This document shows, in pieces, positions 43,143 to 52,434 of a stretch of 64,000 nucleotides of DNA. A program made the translations under genes and the position numbers. The notes under the pieces are model-generated. The model was not told the origin of the DNA. It ran no database searches and saw only the letters and a list, made by a program, of their open reading frames with translations. The stretch is taken from contig JBAZZX010000012.1 of NCBI GenBank assembly GCA_041658585.1, positions 1-64,000 of the forward strand, given 5' to 3'. Positions within the stretch are counted from its first letter, which is position 1, and the number at the start of each line of letters is the position of its first letter. This stretch comes from DYFC01 sp041658585. Lineage in GTDB: Bacteria; Nitrospirota; Thermodesulfovibrionia; Thermodesulfovibrionales; SM23-35.

Positions 43143-45143
43143 TTACTTAAAGCCTTTTGTGAGTCCTTTTAGTTCGAACAGCAGCGTCATTGTAAAATCA
43201 CCGGGCCTTTTTGTGAATCCGAGGTTCATTCCCCAGCACTGGCCGATGTATTTCAGGTGCAGCGAGACTTCCCTTGTTTCATGCTTTTCAGCGTCATGCC
43301 AGATTCTGCTTTCAAGATATAACGGTTTCAGGAAATTAAGGTCAAGCCCGGCAGTGTAGTATTTGATGGCGTCTACCCTGTTGTATCTCTGTCCGGCGGA
43401 TATTGTTGCGATTGGAAATACCATCGAAATGTCCGAATTCACACTCTCAACTTTTCCTGTATGGACATCGTAACGGGTGTCGAGCCGGATGGAAAAGGGC
43501 CTTTTTATCCCGACTTCGAGGTGTAAAGGCAGAAACGGTCTGTCTCCCCCGTAAGTATCGAAGCCCTGGGCAATACGCACGACCATGAATTCGCCTTTAT
43601 TGTCAATAAACCTGTTCATTAGTGAGAGTTCAAAAAGGGATGTCTTGTTGAAGATGTCCGCCGAGTCGAAGATGGGCGGATTGTTTCCCGAATTCGTAAT
43701 CAGAGAATAACTCAGCGAGGGTTCCGCAATATGAGTAAAAGAGCCGTACTTTTTCAGGAAGCGGGCGCTAAGACCTGCCGTATATTCAAGGGATTCCCTG
43801 TGCAGGGATTCTTCCTTGTCCCTGTCAAGAAAATAGGCGGTTTCCCTGAGACCGAGGGTCTGAAGCAAGGTTATGTCGCCGCCGGTCTTGTATGAAACCT
43901 TTGGATAAAGGTCCAGGCGTCTGCCTTCGGTATTTTCTTCACGCCAAAAGTTGGAAAATGCCGTAGTTGCAGAAATCCAGAACGGGCCGGTTTTCACCGG
44001 ATTTAAGACATAACCTATTTCCGGTAATTTCTGTGCAGGGCTTTCGGCGCCTTCTTTCAGATCGATCCAGTACCGGGAGAGCAGATAGGCGCGGGACGAT
44101 TCAAAAGGGACCGATATTTCGCCGGTAGATTCGAGAAAACGGTTCGTTCGTATTTCAAGGCTTGTCTCGAATTCCCGGTAGAATTCTTTTTCATTGATAA
44201 TATTGAGGTTTAGAAAACCGCCGACGCCGTCTGCAGACCTCTGTTCGTGGAGCCCTTTAATTTCAAAGAAGTTTTTGGACAGTTCGGTGTCCTTTAAATG
44301 GTAAATCCACCACTTGCCTTTGACGTCTCCGGGATAGAGATACCTGTACTCCAGTCCTTCTCCGACACCCCTCTTTGTGTATATATCCAGAGATAATGTT
44401 GCGTCGCGGTTTTCCGACATCGCCCAGAAAAATGGGATGTTCATGTAGACTCCCTTTTTATTGCTGTAACCGATGAACGGTATCAGCAGTCCCGTAGTTC
44501 TGTCGGCTTGAACAGGCGCCCATAAATATGGAGTATAAAAGACGGGGACATCCTTTATCCTGAACGTCACATTGTTTGCCTCCAATCTGTCTCCTACAAG
44601 TGCGTCCACACTTTTCCCTCTGAAACACCAGGCAGGGACGGGCGCGTCACAGGTTGTAAAGAGCCCATCGGGAATGACGTAAGCGTTCTCGCCTTTTTTC
44701 TCTATGAGCTTCCCGTAAATGTGGTAATTGTCTTTTTTTAAAAAAACCTGAGCATCGTGTAGCAGGCCGGTCTTTTCGGCGAGGTTGAGTTCCGCCCTGC
44801 TTGCGGTAAACGAAAGTTCGGCGTCGTTGAATTTTACGTTTCCGGCGGCTGTGGCTTCGGAGGACTCTTCGTTGTATGTTATTTCATCCGCCTCCATCAG
44901 CATATCCGCTTTTTTGATCTTCACGGCCCCTTTGGCAACATAGGTCGATGTTTCCCGGATATATTCAAGCGATTGGGCGTCTATGGACGTATCTTCCGAG
45001 GCAACGGCATATCCGGTCAGGAAAACAAAGAGCAGAGAGCAAAGAGCAAAGAACGTCGGAAGGTTGTTTCCCTTTGCAACTCGTTCCGGGCCGGGCGGTT
45101 CCGCTGAGGCGGAAATCAGGCATCCCGCGTTTTTTTTCAACAT
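43143..45143 (-). CDS. lptD: LPS-assembly outer membrane protein LptD
   Basis: 666 aa. Signal peptide (FFALCSLLFVFLTGYAVA) after a 28-residue extension, an OstA/LptA-like domain (50-160: DEITYNEESSEATAAGNVKFNDAELSFTASRAELNL), then a long beta-barrel with the LptD hallmark PVFYTPYLWAPVQADRTTGLLIPFIGYSNKKGV. Inserts lipopolysaccharide in the outer membrane, which proves a didermal LPS-producing cell. Overlaps folC by seven bases. Confidence 0.93.
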   Translation of the reverse strand: MLKKNAGCLISASAEPPGPERVAKGNNLPTFFALCSLLFVFLTGYAVASEDTSIDAQSLEYIRETSTYVAKGAVKIKKADMLMEADEITYNEESSEATAAGNVKFNDAELSFTASRAELNLAEKTGLLHDAQVFLKKDNYHIYGKLIEKKGENAYVIPDGLFTTCDAPVPAWCFRGKSVDALVGDRLEANNVTFRIKDVPVFYTPYLWAPVQADRTTGLLIPFIGYSNKKGVYMNIPFFWAMSENRDATLSLDIYTKRGVGEGLEYRYLYPGDVKGKWWIYHLKDTELSKNFFEIKGLHEQRSADGVGGFLNLNIINEKEFYREFETSLEIRTNRFLESTGEISVPFESSRAYLLSRYWIDLKEGAESPAQKLPEIGYVLNPVKTGPFWISATTAFSNFWREENTEGRRLDLYPKVSYKTGGDITLLQTLGLRETAYFLDRDKEESLHRESLEYTAGLSARFLKKYGSFTHIAEPSLSYSLITNSGNNPPIFDSADIFNKTSLFELSLMNRFIDNKGEFMVVRIAQGFDTYGGDRPFLPLHLEVGIKRPFSIRLDTRYDVHTGKVESVNSDISMVFPIATISAGQRYNRVDAIKYYTAGLDLNFLKPLYLESRIWHDAEKHETREVSLHLKYIGQCWGMNLGFTKRPGDFTMTLLFELKGLTKGFK

Positions 45144-46501
45144 TCCCTTAACCTCGTAAGTATGCCTCTCCGTCCAAGCGCTTCCATAGCTTCTCCTATC
45201 GTATAAAATGAACCTGTAATCACGATAAGCGGAGAGTCCGGCATTTGACGACCATCCTTAATTGCCAGGTCAATAGCTTCTTTTACGGTTGAAGAAATCC
45301 GGATATCGGAAAAACCGAGGGACGCCGCGATCTCTGCAAGACGTCCGGGTGAAGCGGCCCTTTCATAGGAAGGAGCAGTTACGATAATCTCTGATGCAAG
45401 AGGCAATAACGGTCCCATTATTCCTTTCATATCTTTGTCGCTCATAATGCCAAGTACCATTATAATCTTTTTATATTTATTAAGGAAAATACTTTTTATG
45501 GTTTTGGATAAGACGTGTGCAGCAGCCGGATTGTGTGCGCCGTCTATCAGAATGGGAGGATTACTCTGAACAAGTTCAAGCCTGCCGGGCCACTTTGTCG
45601 ATGCAAGCCCGTCTCTGATATATTTAAGAAGCCGGGACGACGAATCCTGACGTGGAGACGCGGAGACGCGGAGACGTGGGGAATTTAAAAAAAGATCGGC
45701 TGCTTTGACGGCTAACGAGGCATTCCGCATCTGGTGTTCGCCGGAGAGGGGAAGCGTAAGATCCTTCAGTTTAATGGACCCATCGGAATAATCAAAACAG
45801 ATCCCCGACGCATCGGATTTTTTCAGTAAAGCGGAAAAATCCTTCCCATACAAGTACAAAGCCGAACTTAGTTCCCGTGCTTTTTCCCTGACGACTTTCG
45901 CTGCTTCAGGCTCCTGGTCCGCGCTGACAACGGGTATGCCCTTTTTTATGATGCCGGCTTTCTCAGCGGCTATTTCATTTAAGGTATTGCCGAGGAAATA
46001 TTTATGATCGAAACTTATATTCGTTATGACCGATACCAGGGGTGTGACGATGTTTGTGGCGTCGAGCCTTCCCCCCATGCCTGTTTCCATAACGACAGCA
46101 TCCGCCTTTTGTCTCTGAAAATAGAGCAGGGCAATGGCGGTTACCACCTCGAAGAAGGTAGGGTTAAAGTCGTCAAAACGTGAAACGATATCTCTTATCT
46201 CTGAAGCGAGATCTATAACGCCGGCTTCGGTTATCTCTTCGCCGTTGATCCTGATCCGTTCCGTAAAGCTGATAAGGTGGGGAGAGGTGAAAAGCCCGAC
46301 CCGGTGACCTGCAGCCTGAAGGATAGAAGCGATAACGGCCGCCGTCGAGCCTTTACCGTTTGTTCCTGCAACATGCGCACAGGGGAAGGATTCATGGGGA
46401 TTGCCGAGTGCGGCGGCGAGTTTGCCGATATTGTCGAGTCCGAATTTTATTCCGTATTTCTGCAGGCTGTATAGATACCCGATTGTTTCATCATAGCTCA
46501 T
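45137..46501 (-). CDS. folC: Folylpolyglutamate / dihydrofolate synthase
   Basis: 454 aa. Mur-ligase-like: GTNGKGSTAAVIASIL P-loop (about residues 45-60), ETGMGGRLDATNIV, NISFDHKYFLGNTLNEIAAEKAGIIKKGIPVVSADQ and LIDGAHNPAAAHVL. Adds glutamates to folates. A short in-frame stretch (SPRLRVSASPRQDSSS, about 272-290) is coded by tandem GGAGACGC repeats and looks like an inserted repetitive unit. ATGA overlap with accD. Confidence 0.94.
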   Translation of the reverse strand: MSYDETIGYLYSLQKYGIKFGLDNIGKLAAALGNPHESFPCAHVAGTNGKGSTAAVIASILQAAGHRVGLFTSPHLISFTERIRINGEEITEAGVIDLASEIRDIVSRFDDFNPTFFEVVTAIALLYFQRQKADAVVMETGMGGRLDATNIVTPLVSVITNISFDHKYFLGNTLNEIAAEKAGIIKKGIPVVSADQEPEAAKVVREKARELSSALYLYGKDFSALLKKSDASGICFDYSDGSIKLKDLTLPLSGEHQMRNASLAVKAADLFLNSPRLRVSASPRQDSSSRLLKYIRDGLASTKWPGRLELVQSNPPILIDGAHNPAAAHVLSKTIKSIFLNKYKKIIMVLGIMSDKDMKGIMGPLLPLASEIIVTAPSYERAASPGRLAEIAASLGFSDIRISSTVKEAIDLAIKDGRQMPDSPLIVITGSFYTIGEAMEALGRRGILTRLREC

Positions 46502-47331
46502 AGGAGGTTGTTAAAGATTTTTGCAAGGGTTTCCCTGAAGTTCTTTCTGTCGACCACCATATCAATAAGCCCGTGGTCAAGTAAAAACTCGGCCCTCTGG
46601 AAATCTTCGGGCAATGCCTGTTTGATGGTTTGTTCTACAACTCTCGGGCCGGCAAACCCGATTAGGCTTTTCGGCTCGGCAATAATGACGTCGCCAAGGG
46701 AAGCAAAACTTGCGGTAACTCCTCCAAAGGTAGGGTCGCAGAGAATAGATATATAGAGTATACCGTTGTCCTTAAGCTTGCCTATAGCGGCAGAGACCTT
46801 TGCCATCTGCATCAGGGAGAAGATGCCTTCCTGCATCCTTGCTCCGCCGGAGGAGGAAACCGCTATGAGAGGCTGTTTCTTTTCAACGGCCCTTTCAGCC
46901 GCCCTGGACACCTTTTCACCGACTACGGACCCCATGCTGCCGCCCATAAAGGAAAAATCCATCAATACAATACTTACAGGATGACCTTTGATGATAGCTT
47001 CACCGGAAATGACGGCCTCTGTCAGGCCGGTTTTTTTTCGGTTCTCCTTCACCCTGTCCTTGTAGGAAATAGAGTCCTTGAAATGGAGGGGGTCCGCCGA
47101 TGCAAGAGCCTCGTCAATCTCAACAAAGCTGCCTTCGTCAACAAGGAGCTTCAGGCGCTCCTGGGCGCTGATTCTGAAGTGGTAGTTGCATTTCGGGCAT
47201 ATCTTAAGGTTTTTCTCGATCTCTTTTTTATAGACGATTTCCTTGCAGCCGTCGCATTTCACCCATAACCCTTCAGGTATCTTTACCTTCTTGTCGGTCT
47301 TTAAATCCTTTGTCTTTTTAAACCATGCCAT
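46498..47331 (-). CDS. accD: Acetyl-CoA carboxylase carboxyltransferase beta subunit
   Basis: 277 aa. N-terminal zinc finger CDGC...CPKC (residues 26-48), then the carboxyltransferase domain with SGGARMQEGIFSLMQMAK and GGVTASFASLGDVIIAEP. First committed step of fatty acid synthesis with AccA. Overlaps folC by four bases, lies 42 bases after trpA. Confidence 0.96.
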   Translation of the reverse strand: MAWFKKTKDLKTDKKVKIPEGLWVKCDGCKEIVYKKEIEKNLKICPKCNYHFRISAQERLKLLVDEGSFVEIDEALASADPLHFKDSISYKDRVKENRKKTGLTEAVISGEAIIKGHPVSIVLMDFSFMGGSMGSVVGEKVSRAAERAVEKKQPLIAVSSSGGARMQEGIFSLMQMAKVSAAIGKLKDNGILYISILCDPTFGGVTASFASLGDVIIAEPKSLIGFAGPRVVEQTIKQALPEDFQRAEFLLDHGLIDMVVDRKNFRETLAKIFNNLL

Positions 47332-47373
47332 TTTTAATGCCTATTCCTTATATATATATAATATACCGTCGGG

Positions 47374-48153
47374 TCACTGTATGGCTTGACGGAGACCTTT
47401 AAGAAATTCCCTCAGCTCGTCCGGAGATTCATAAAGCTTTTTTACTATGGCGCTTCCTACAATTACGCCGTCGGATATTTTTGCGATTGCAGACGCATCT
47501 TCGGGAGTTGATACGCCAAACCCTACGGCTATAGGCTTCTCCGTGTGCTTTCTAATGTTAGACAGGAGCGTCTCCATGGAACCGTCAAGCAGGAGGCCGG
47601 ACCCGGTAATGCCTGTTATCGAGACGTAATAGATAAATCCGCTCGCCGACCGCGCAACCTTTTTTATCCTTTCTTCCGTAGAAGTAGGCGCAAGCAGGAA
47701 TATGGTGTCAAGGCCGGACTTCCTCGAAAGTTTCATCAGATCATCCGCCTCATCAGGGGGCAGATCGGGTATTATTACGCCATCTACCCCTGCATCGACC
47801 GCGTCCGCAACAAAAGCCTCCAGGCCGTATTTGAAAACAGGATTGTAATATGTCATGAGAACCAGCGGTATCTGCGTCAACTGCCGCATCTCCCGAACAA
47901 AAGAGACTACCTTTCTTAAGGTAACGCCGTTTTGCAGCGCTCTTTCCGCAGCCCGCTGGATCGTCGGGCCGTCAGCCAGAGGATCCGAAAACGGGACGCC
48001 GAGTTCAACGATATCGGCCCCGCACTCTTCAAACAGCAGTACGACCTCTTTTGTCTTTTCAAGAGAAGGATCGCCGGCCATTATATAGGGGATAAAAGCC
48101 TTCCCGCCTCCCATTTTCAATTTGCGGAATTTTAGCGAGATCCTCGTCTTCAC
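47374..48153 (-). CDS. trpA: Tryptophan synthase alpha subunit
   Basis: 259 aa TIM barrel. Seen: AFIPYIMAGDPSLEKTKEVV, DIVELGVPFSDPLADGPTIQRA (with the catalytic Glu/Asp), DGVIIPDLPPDEA and YYVSITGITGS. Cleaves indoleglycerol phosphate to indole for TrpB. Start overlaps trpB stop by four bases (ATGA). Confidence 0.97.
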   Translation of the reverse strand: MKTRISLKFRKLKMGGGKAFIPYIMAGDPSLEKTKEVVLLFEECGADIVELGVPFSDPLADGPTIQRAAERALQNGVTLRKVVSFVREMRQLTQIPLVLMTYYNPVFKYGLEAFVADAVDAGVDGVIIPDLPPDEADDLMKLSRKSGLDTIFLLAPTSTEERIKKVARSASGFIYYVSITGITGSGLLLDGSMETLLSNIRKHTEKPIAVGFGVSTPEDASAIAKISDGVIVGSAIVKKLYESPDELREFLKGLRQAIQ

Positions 48154-49361
48154 AGTTCTATCCCCTTAATCCGCGCAACCTCCTGGACGTCTTTGTCGCC
48201 GCGGCCCGAGAGATTGACAATAATAATCCGGTCTCTTGAAAGAGAGGGAGCGAGTTTTGCAGTTTCGGCAACTGCATGCGCCGATTCGAGGGCAGGGATA
48301 ATGCCTTCAAAATTTGATAAGAGTTCAAAGGCAGAGAGCGCTTCTTCATCCGTCGCATAAGTATATTGCACCCGGCCTGAATCCCTCAGAAAGGGATGCT
48401 CCGGTCCTATGGATGCATAATCAAGACCTGCCGATACGGAATGTGTTCCGAGGACGTTTCCGTCTTCGTCCTGAAGGAGGTAGCTCTTGCAGCCCTGAAA
48501 GACGCCGACCGAGCCTCCTGCAAAACGCGCGGCATGTTCTCCCGAGGCGATGCCTTTGCCGCCTGCTTCAACGCCTATCATTTTTACGTCGTCACCTATA
48601 AATTCATAAAAGAGTCCCATGGCATTGCTTCCGCCGCCGACACAGGCGATAAGATAATCCGGGAGCCTGCCTTCATCTTTTAATATCTGTTTCCTCGCCT
48701 CTTTCCCGATCACGGACTGAAAATCCCTGACCATTACAGGGAATGGATGGGGTCCAAAGACGGTGCCGAGGACATAATGTGTCGTATTGACATTAGTAGT
48801 CCAGTCGCGGAGGGCCTCATTGATTGCATCCTTCAATGTCCTTGAACCGACCGGCACTTCCGTGACCCTGGCGCCGAGAAGCCTCATCCTGAAGACGTTC
48901 AGCGACTGCCTGTGCATATCTTCCGTGCCCATATATATCTCACAAGCAAGACCCAACAGCGCCGCGCCTGTGGCGGTCGCAACTCCGTGCTGCCCGGCGC
49001 CGGTCTCTGCGATCACTCTTTGTTTCCCCATTTTCTTTGCAAGCAATACCTGGCCTACGGCATTGTTTATCTTGTGCGCCCCGGTATGCGCAAGGTCTTC
49101 ACGTTTAAGGTATATTTTCGCGCCGCCAAGGTGTTCGGTCAGCCGTTTGGCAAAGTACAGAGGCGTGGGCCTTCCTATGTATGTCCTCCGGAGATGTTCA
49201 AGCTCTCTCTGGAATGCCTTGTCTTTTTTAGAATGGTGATATGCTTCTCCAAGTTTTTTAAGCGCAGGCATAAGGGTTTCAGGGACAAAACGTCCGCCAT
49301 ACGCGCCGAAATAACCTTTATTGTCGGGTACCTTCTTAATGTCATCCTCCTGATTATGCAA
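48150..49361 (-). CDS. trpB: Tryptophan synthase beta subunit
   Basis: 403 aa PLP enzyme. PLP lysine motif LKREDLAHTGAHKINNA (about residues 85-101), GAGQHGVATATGAAL, CVGGGSNAMG (phosphate loop) and the C-terminal VNLSGRGDKDV. Standard TrpB1 length. Head of the run trpB-trpA-accD-folC-lptD. The divergent DUF3842 gene starts 112 bases away. Confidence 0.97.
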   Translation of the reverse strand: MHNQEDDIKKVPDNKGYFGAYGGRFVPETLMPALKKLGEAYHHSKKDKAFQRELEHLRRTYIGRPTPLYFAKRLTEHLGGAKIYLKREDLAHTGAHKINNAVGQVLLAKKMGKQRVIAETGAGQHGVATATGAALLGLACEIYMGTEDMHRQSLNVFRMRLLGARVTEVPVGSRTLKDAINEALRDWTTNVNTTHYVLGTVFGPHPFPVMVRDFQSVIGKEARKQILKDEGRLPDYLIACVGGGSNAMGLFYEFIGDDVKMIGVEAGGKGIASGEHAARFAGGSVGVFQGCKSYLLQDEDGNVLGTHSVSAGLDYASIGPEHPFLRDSGRVQYTYATDEEALSAFELLSNFEGIIPALESAHAVAETAKLAPSLSRDRIIIVNLSGRGDKDVQEVARIKGIEL

Positions 49362-49472
49362 GTCTTTAAGTGATTATTATATCCCATCTCATTTAAATAT
49401 TACACGATCAGCGGAATAAAATCCTTCGAGTCCTGTTTGACATAGTGAAGATTATATTTTTATACTTAACCT

Positions 49473-49904
49473 GTGTTGAAGATCGGTGTGATAGACGGAC
49501 AGGGCGGAGGCATAGGCAGTCTTATCGTCAAGAGGCTGAGGGACGAATTCGGAGACGCCATTGAGATCCTTGCACTCGGGACCAATGCTGCTGCAACAAC
49601 TGCCATGATGAAATCAAGGGCCAACAAGGGAGCTACCGGTGAAAATGCAATTGTGTGGAATGCCGGCAGGGTAGACTTGATTACCGGCCCGCTGAGTATT
49701 GTTCTTCCCAATGCCATGCTCGGTGAACTTACGCCAAAAATGGCCGAGGCTATTGTATCGTCTAATATCAAAAAGATTTTACTGCCCCTCAATCAGGAAG
49801 GCATTGATGTAACAGGCGTTGAAAAAGAGCCGCTCCCGCATATGGTAGAAAAGCTTATAGAGCGCATCAGGAAGGAGATCGGAAAGGAGAAGGAACATGT
49901 GTGA
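49473..49904 (+). CDS. DUF3842 family protein
   Basis: 143 aa, GTG start. Glycine-rich N-terminus KIGVIDGQGGGIGSLIVKRL resembles a Rossmann-type nucleotide-binding loop; then GTNAAATTAMMKSRANKGATGENAIV, typical of the family. Function unknown; the family often neighbours CooT-like and anaerobic metabolism genes. Overlaps the next gene by eight bases. Confidence 0.85.
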   Translation: MLKIGVIDGQGGGIGSLIVKRLRDEFGDAIEILALGTNAAATTAMMKSRANKGATGENAIVWNAGRVDLITGPLSIVLPNAMLGELTPKMAEAIVSSNIKKILLPLNQEGIDVTGVEKEPLPHMVEKLIERIRKEIGKEKEHV

Positions 49905-50085
49905 AGCGAATGCCTATGTTTATAAGGATGGGAAGGAAGAGATATACCTTGAAAGCGTTGATATCATGAGGCCGGAAGAAGGAAAGATTTATCTCAAAAA
50001 TTTATTCGGAGAACAGAGGATATTCGACGGTCAAATCAAGGAGATCTCTCTGTTGAAGCATAAGATAGTTCTCGAAAAAAAATAG
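49897..50085 (+). CDS. CooT-family nickel-binding protein
   Basis: 62 aa, small beta protein. Family pattern from the start: MCEANAYVYKDGKEEIYL, then DIMRPEEGKIYLKNLFGEQ, and IKEISLLKHKIVLE. Cys2 supplies the nickel site in characterised CooT; others may act with CO dehydrogenase, which is absent here. Overlaps the DUF3842 gene, so the two are coupled. Confidence 0.85.
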   Translation: MCEANAYVYKDGKEEIYLESVDIMRPEEGKIYLKNLFGEQRIFDGQIKEISLLKHKIVLEKK

Positions 50086-50116
50086 CTGTTATTCCCCATC
50101 GAATTACTTGAATTAG

Positions 50117-50764
50117 ATGTTCACCATCTCATCAAAAAAGATAACGAACTGTATGCGATGCGGGACCTGCTGCAAGAAGGGCGGGCCGATTCTGCATCAT
50201 GAAGACAAAAAAATCCTCCGTGAAGGGCATATCGGTTATCAGCATCTGATGACCCTTAGAAAGGGGGAACGGGCATACAACCCTGTTAAGGAAATACTCG
50301 GACCCATCCCGACTGAATTGGTTAAAATAGCCGGTAAAGAGTTTGACTGGTCGTGTTTGTTCTATGACGAATCAACCGCCTCCTGTGCAGTATACCGGAG
50401 CCGCTTCCTCGAATGCCGCCTGCTGAAATGCTGGGACGCCGCTGAAATAAGGGCGGTGATCGGCAAAGATACCATCCGACGTTCGGATATTATCAATCCG
50501 GATGACCCTGTCATAGAACTTATAGAGAAGCATGAACAGGCATGTCCATATAATGATATAGAAGGCCTTATAACCGCCTTATCAGGAGGACGGAATAAAG
50601 CGAAAGCCCATGCAAGAATGAAGGAACTTGTCCATAACGATTTATACATACGGGCCTTTGCTTTCAGGGAACTTGATCTGAAGAAGGAATTCGAGTTGTT
50701 TATATTCGGACGCCCTTTGACCAGGGTTTTGGAAGACCGCGGATTGAAGATCACCATGGGTTAA
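50117..50764 (+). CDS. YkgJ-type Cys-rich metal-binding protein
   Basis: 215 aa. N-terminal CxxCxxCC (CMRCGTCC, residues 12-19) followed by a downstream Cys set (FDWSCLFYDESTASCAVYRSRFLECRLLKCW), the zinc/iron-chelating pattern of the YkgJ family. The C-terminal half is helical and unrecognised. Same strand as DUF3842-CooT, 30 bases after it. Confidence 0.8.
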   Translation: MFTISSKKITNCMRCGTCCKKGGPILHHEDKKILREGHIGYQHLMTLRKGERAYNPVKEILGPIPTELVKIAGKEFDWSCLFYDESTASCAVYRSRFLECRLLKCWDAAEIRAVIGKDTIRRSDIINPDDPVIELIEKHEQACPYNDIEGLITALSGGRNKAKAHARMKELVHNDLYIRAFAFRELDLKKEFELFIFGRPLTRVLEDRGLKITMG

Positions 50765-50842
50765 GGTAAAAGAGATTAACCTAAATGTTGCATAGTGTTC
50801 CGTTGTTGACTACAATACAAATGAGTCTGTCAGGAGGATATA

Positions 50843-51430
50843 ATGGCAAACGTAAAAAGCGCATTGGAGATCGCACTCGAAAAAGCAGATAAAATAGGGG
50901 TACTGTCTACGGAAGAAAAAGACTTGATGAAGGATGAAGGTAAAATTACCGAAATTCTGAGGGAATTTTTTATTGGCAAGATCGACCCGAACGGTTTGTG
51001 GCAGAGGTTCAAGGGCAGCAAGCCCGCACTGTTAAGGACCGCCCAGATGAACCTGATCGATACCCTTAGTATCAACAGCCTCCCTGAAGAGGTGCAGTTA
51101 AAAAAGAAAGGTATACTGGCAATCGAAACACTAAAAGAACAACCGGGCACCGTTGTGGTCGAATCAAGCCTGCAGGCGCTGGAGGTCCTCAAAAAAGAAT
51201 ATGAGGAGATGATAGTGCAGGTAACTGCGGACCTGATGAAGCATATCGAAGGCAATCCTCAGTTGAGAATGAAACAGATGAAGACCCCGGACGGAAGGAC
51301 AATGCAGGTTGCGGTTTCCGTCGAAGAGGCTGTAAAGGCAAAACTCGATGAATATCTGTCGCAGAATGAAGAGCAATATCTCGGTGAGTTTTCCGGCATT
51401 ATTGAAGAACTGAAAATGCAGGTACGATAA
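50843..51430 (+). CDS. Conserved hypothetical helical protein
   Basis: 195 aa, mostly alpha-helical, no Cys cluster, signal or membrane segment. N-terminus MANVKSALEIALEKADKIGVLS; a C-terminal stretch is also helical (VEEAVKAKLDEYLSQNEEQYLGEF). I cannot name a family with certainty. TCAGGAGGATATA gives a good ribosome binding site. Last core gene before the accessory island. Confidence 0.65.
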   Translation: MANVKSALEIALEKADKIGVLSTEEKDLMKDEGKITEILREFFIGKIDPNGLWQRFKGSKPALLRTAQMNLIDTLSINSLPEEVQLKKKGILAIETLKEQPGTVVVESSLQALEVLKKEYEEMIVQVTADLMKHIEGNPQLRMKQMKTPDGRTMQVAVSVEEAVKAKLDEYLSQNEEQYLGEFSGIIEELKMQVR

Positions 51431-51457
51431 TCAGGGCTGTCAGAGGGATATATATAT

Positions 51458-51817
51458 CTAAAGCCAAAACTCTCTCAGTCCGAGACTTGTTTCTATTGCT
51501 TTGTTAACTTCGAGCATCTTGCGCCCGGAAAGCGTACCGATAAGATTCTGAAGCCTTTCTTTATCAATGGTATATATCTGCCCGAGATGAACGGCGGATT
51601 TATAGGGAAGGCCGCTTTCCTCTGATGTTATCATTACGCCTACCGGAAGTTCGGCGACTTTAAGGTTACTTGTTATAGCGGCAACTATTGTGAGACTGCC
51701 TGCCTTGTTCCCGACGTCATTCTGTATAACAAGAGCCGGATGAGGCCCTTTCATTCCCCTGCCTTTAGAAGGACTGAAATCAAGAAAATATATCTCACCC
51801 CTCCCGGGTGTCTTCAT
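51458..51817 (-). CDS. MazF/PemK-type toxin
   Basis: 119 aa. MazF fold: GEIYFLDFSPSKGRGMKGPHPALVIQND, then TIVAAITSN and the C-terminal VHLGQIYTIDKERL. Sequence-specific mRNA interferase by family. Four-base overlap with the antitoxin upstream. First accessory pair of the island. Confidence 0.9.
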   Translation of the reverse strand: MKTPGRGEIYFLDFSPSKGRGMKGPHPALVIQNDVGNKAGSLTIVAAITSNLKVAELPVGVMITSEESGLPYKSAVHLGQIYTIDKERLQNLIGTLSGRKMLEVNKAIETSLGLREFWL

Positions 51818-52089
51818 CCGGTTTTTACTTTTTTGCCGATTTTATATCCTACAACAGGCTCTGCGCAAATGCTCAAAAAATCCTCTGCAAGACATTTGTC
51901 ATCCTCTGCTATCTCTTTATAAATCTTCTCCGCTTTTTCGATCGCCTGTTGTTTTTTGTAATCACTAATCATTTTGGTAATAGCATCTCTGACAACTTCG
52001 CTTCTGCTCTTTTTTAGACCTTTTGATATCCTGTCTATCTCTTCAACAAGCTCTATCGGGAAACTTATCCCAAGTTTTGCAGACGGCAT
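51814..52089 (-). CDS. Ribbon-helix-helix antitoxin of the MazF pair
   Basis: 91 aa. N-terminal LGISFPIELVEEIDRISKGLKKSRSEVVRDAITKMI is a CopG/NikR-like DNA-binding strand-helix-helix; the tail is charged. Binds its operator and neutralises the toxin downstream. Confidence 0.82.
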   Translation of the reverse strand: MPSAKLGISFPIELVEEIDRISKGLKKSRSEVVRDAITKMISDYKKQQAIEKAEKIYKEIAEDDKCLAEDFLSICAEPVVGYKIGKKVKTG

Positions 52090-52161
52090 TTTATGGCCTA
52101 TTTGTAATACTATATCGCATAAATAAGAATACCATAAGGAATACTATATTGCAACGCTTTT

Positions 52162-52243
52162 ACCCGCACTTTGTAAATCCGCAGTTATGGCAGACGGCGC
52201 AGCCTCCTTCGTGTTCTATGGCGCCGCCGCATTCGGGGCGGGC
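52162..52243 (-). pseudogene. Fragment of the 3' end of nrdJ
   Basis: Reading minus, 26 codons and a TAA match the end of the nrdJ gene at 63452. Over 79 bases (52165-52243 against 63457-63535) there are five differences; most differences are synonymous, but the first Cys of the terminal CPEC is CGC (Arg). Both copies have the same orientation. A remnant of a second nrdJ copy or of an insertion duplication. Confidence 0.75.
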
Positions 52244-52244
52244 A

Positions 52245-52365
52245 GCCTGTATTCTTATTGAAGATTTTGGAATAACACTTGCAGAGGTTGCCCGGAATTT
52301 AGGGGTAACAACATCAGCAATATTCAACATGCTGAAAAGAAAAATTGATTTGGTTCGTTGTATTC
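52245..52365 (+). pseudogene. C-terminal remnant of a REP-associated (Y1-type) transposase
   Basis: The frame encodes EDFGITLAEVARNLGVTTSA followed by a few basic residues, a helix-turn-helix typical of the C-terminus of RAYT/TnpA_REP-like proteins. The catalytic part is gone. A long perfect palindrome follows at once, as expected for such elements. Confidence 0.45.
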
Positions 52366-52393
52366 GTAGGGGCGTATTGCAATACGCCCCTAC
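52366..52393. repeat. Perfect 28-bp palindrome (REP-like)
   Basis: Two 14-base arms (GTAGGGGCGTATTG and its complement) with no loop. Elements with GTAGGGGCG...CGCCCCTAC ends are widespread REP-type sequences usually mobilised by RAYT proteins; the neighbour at 52245 is probably one. Confidence 0.7.
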
Positions 52394-52434
52394 TTCTTGG
52401 GCGTAAGGCCGTAGAGGTTATGCAAAGGAAAAGG

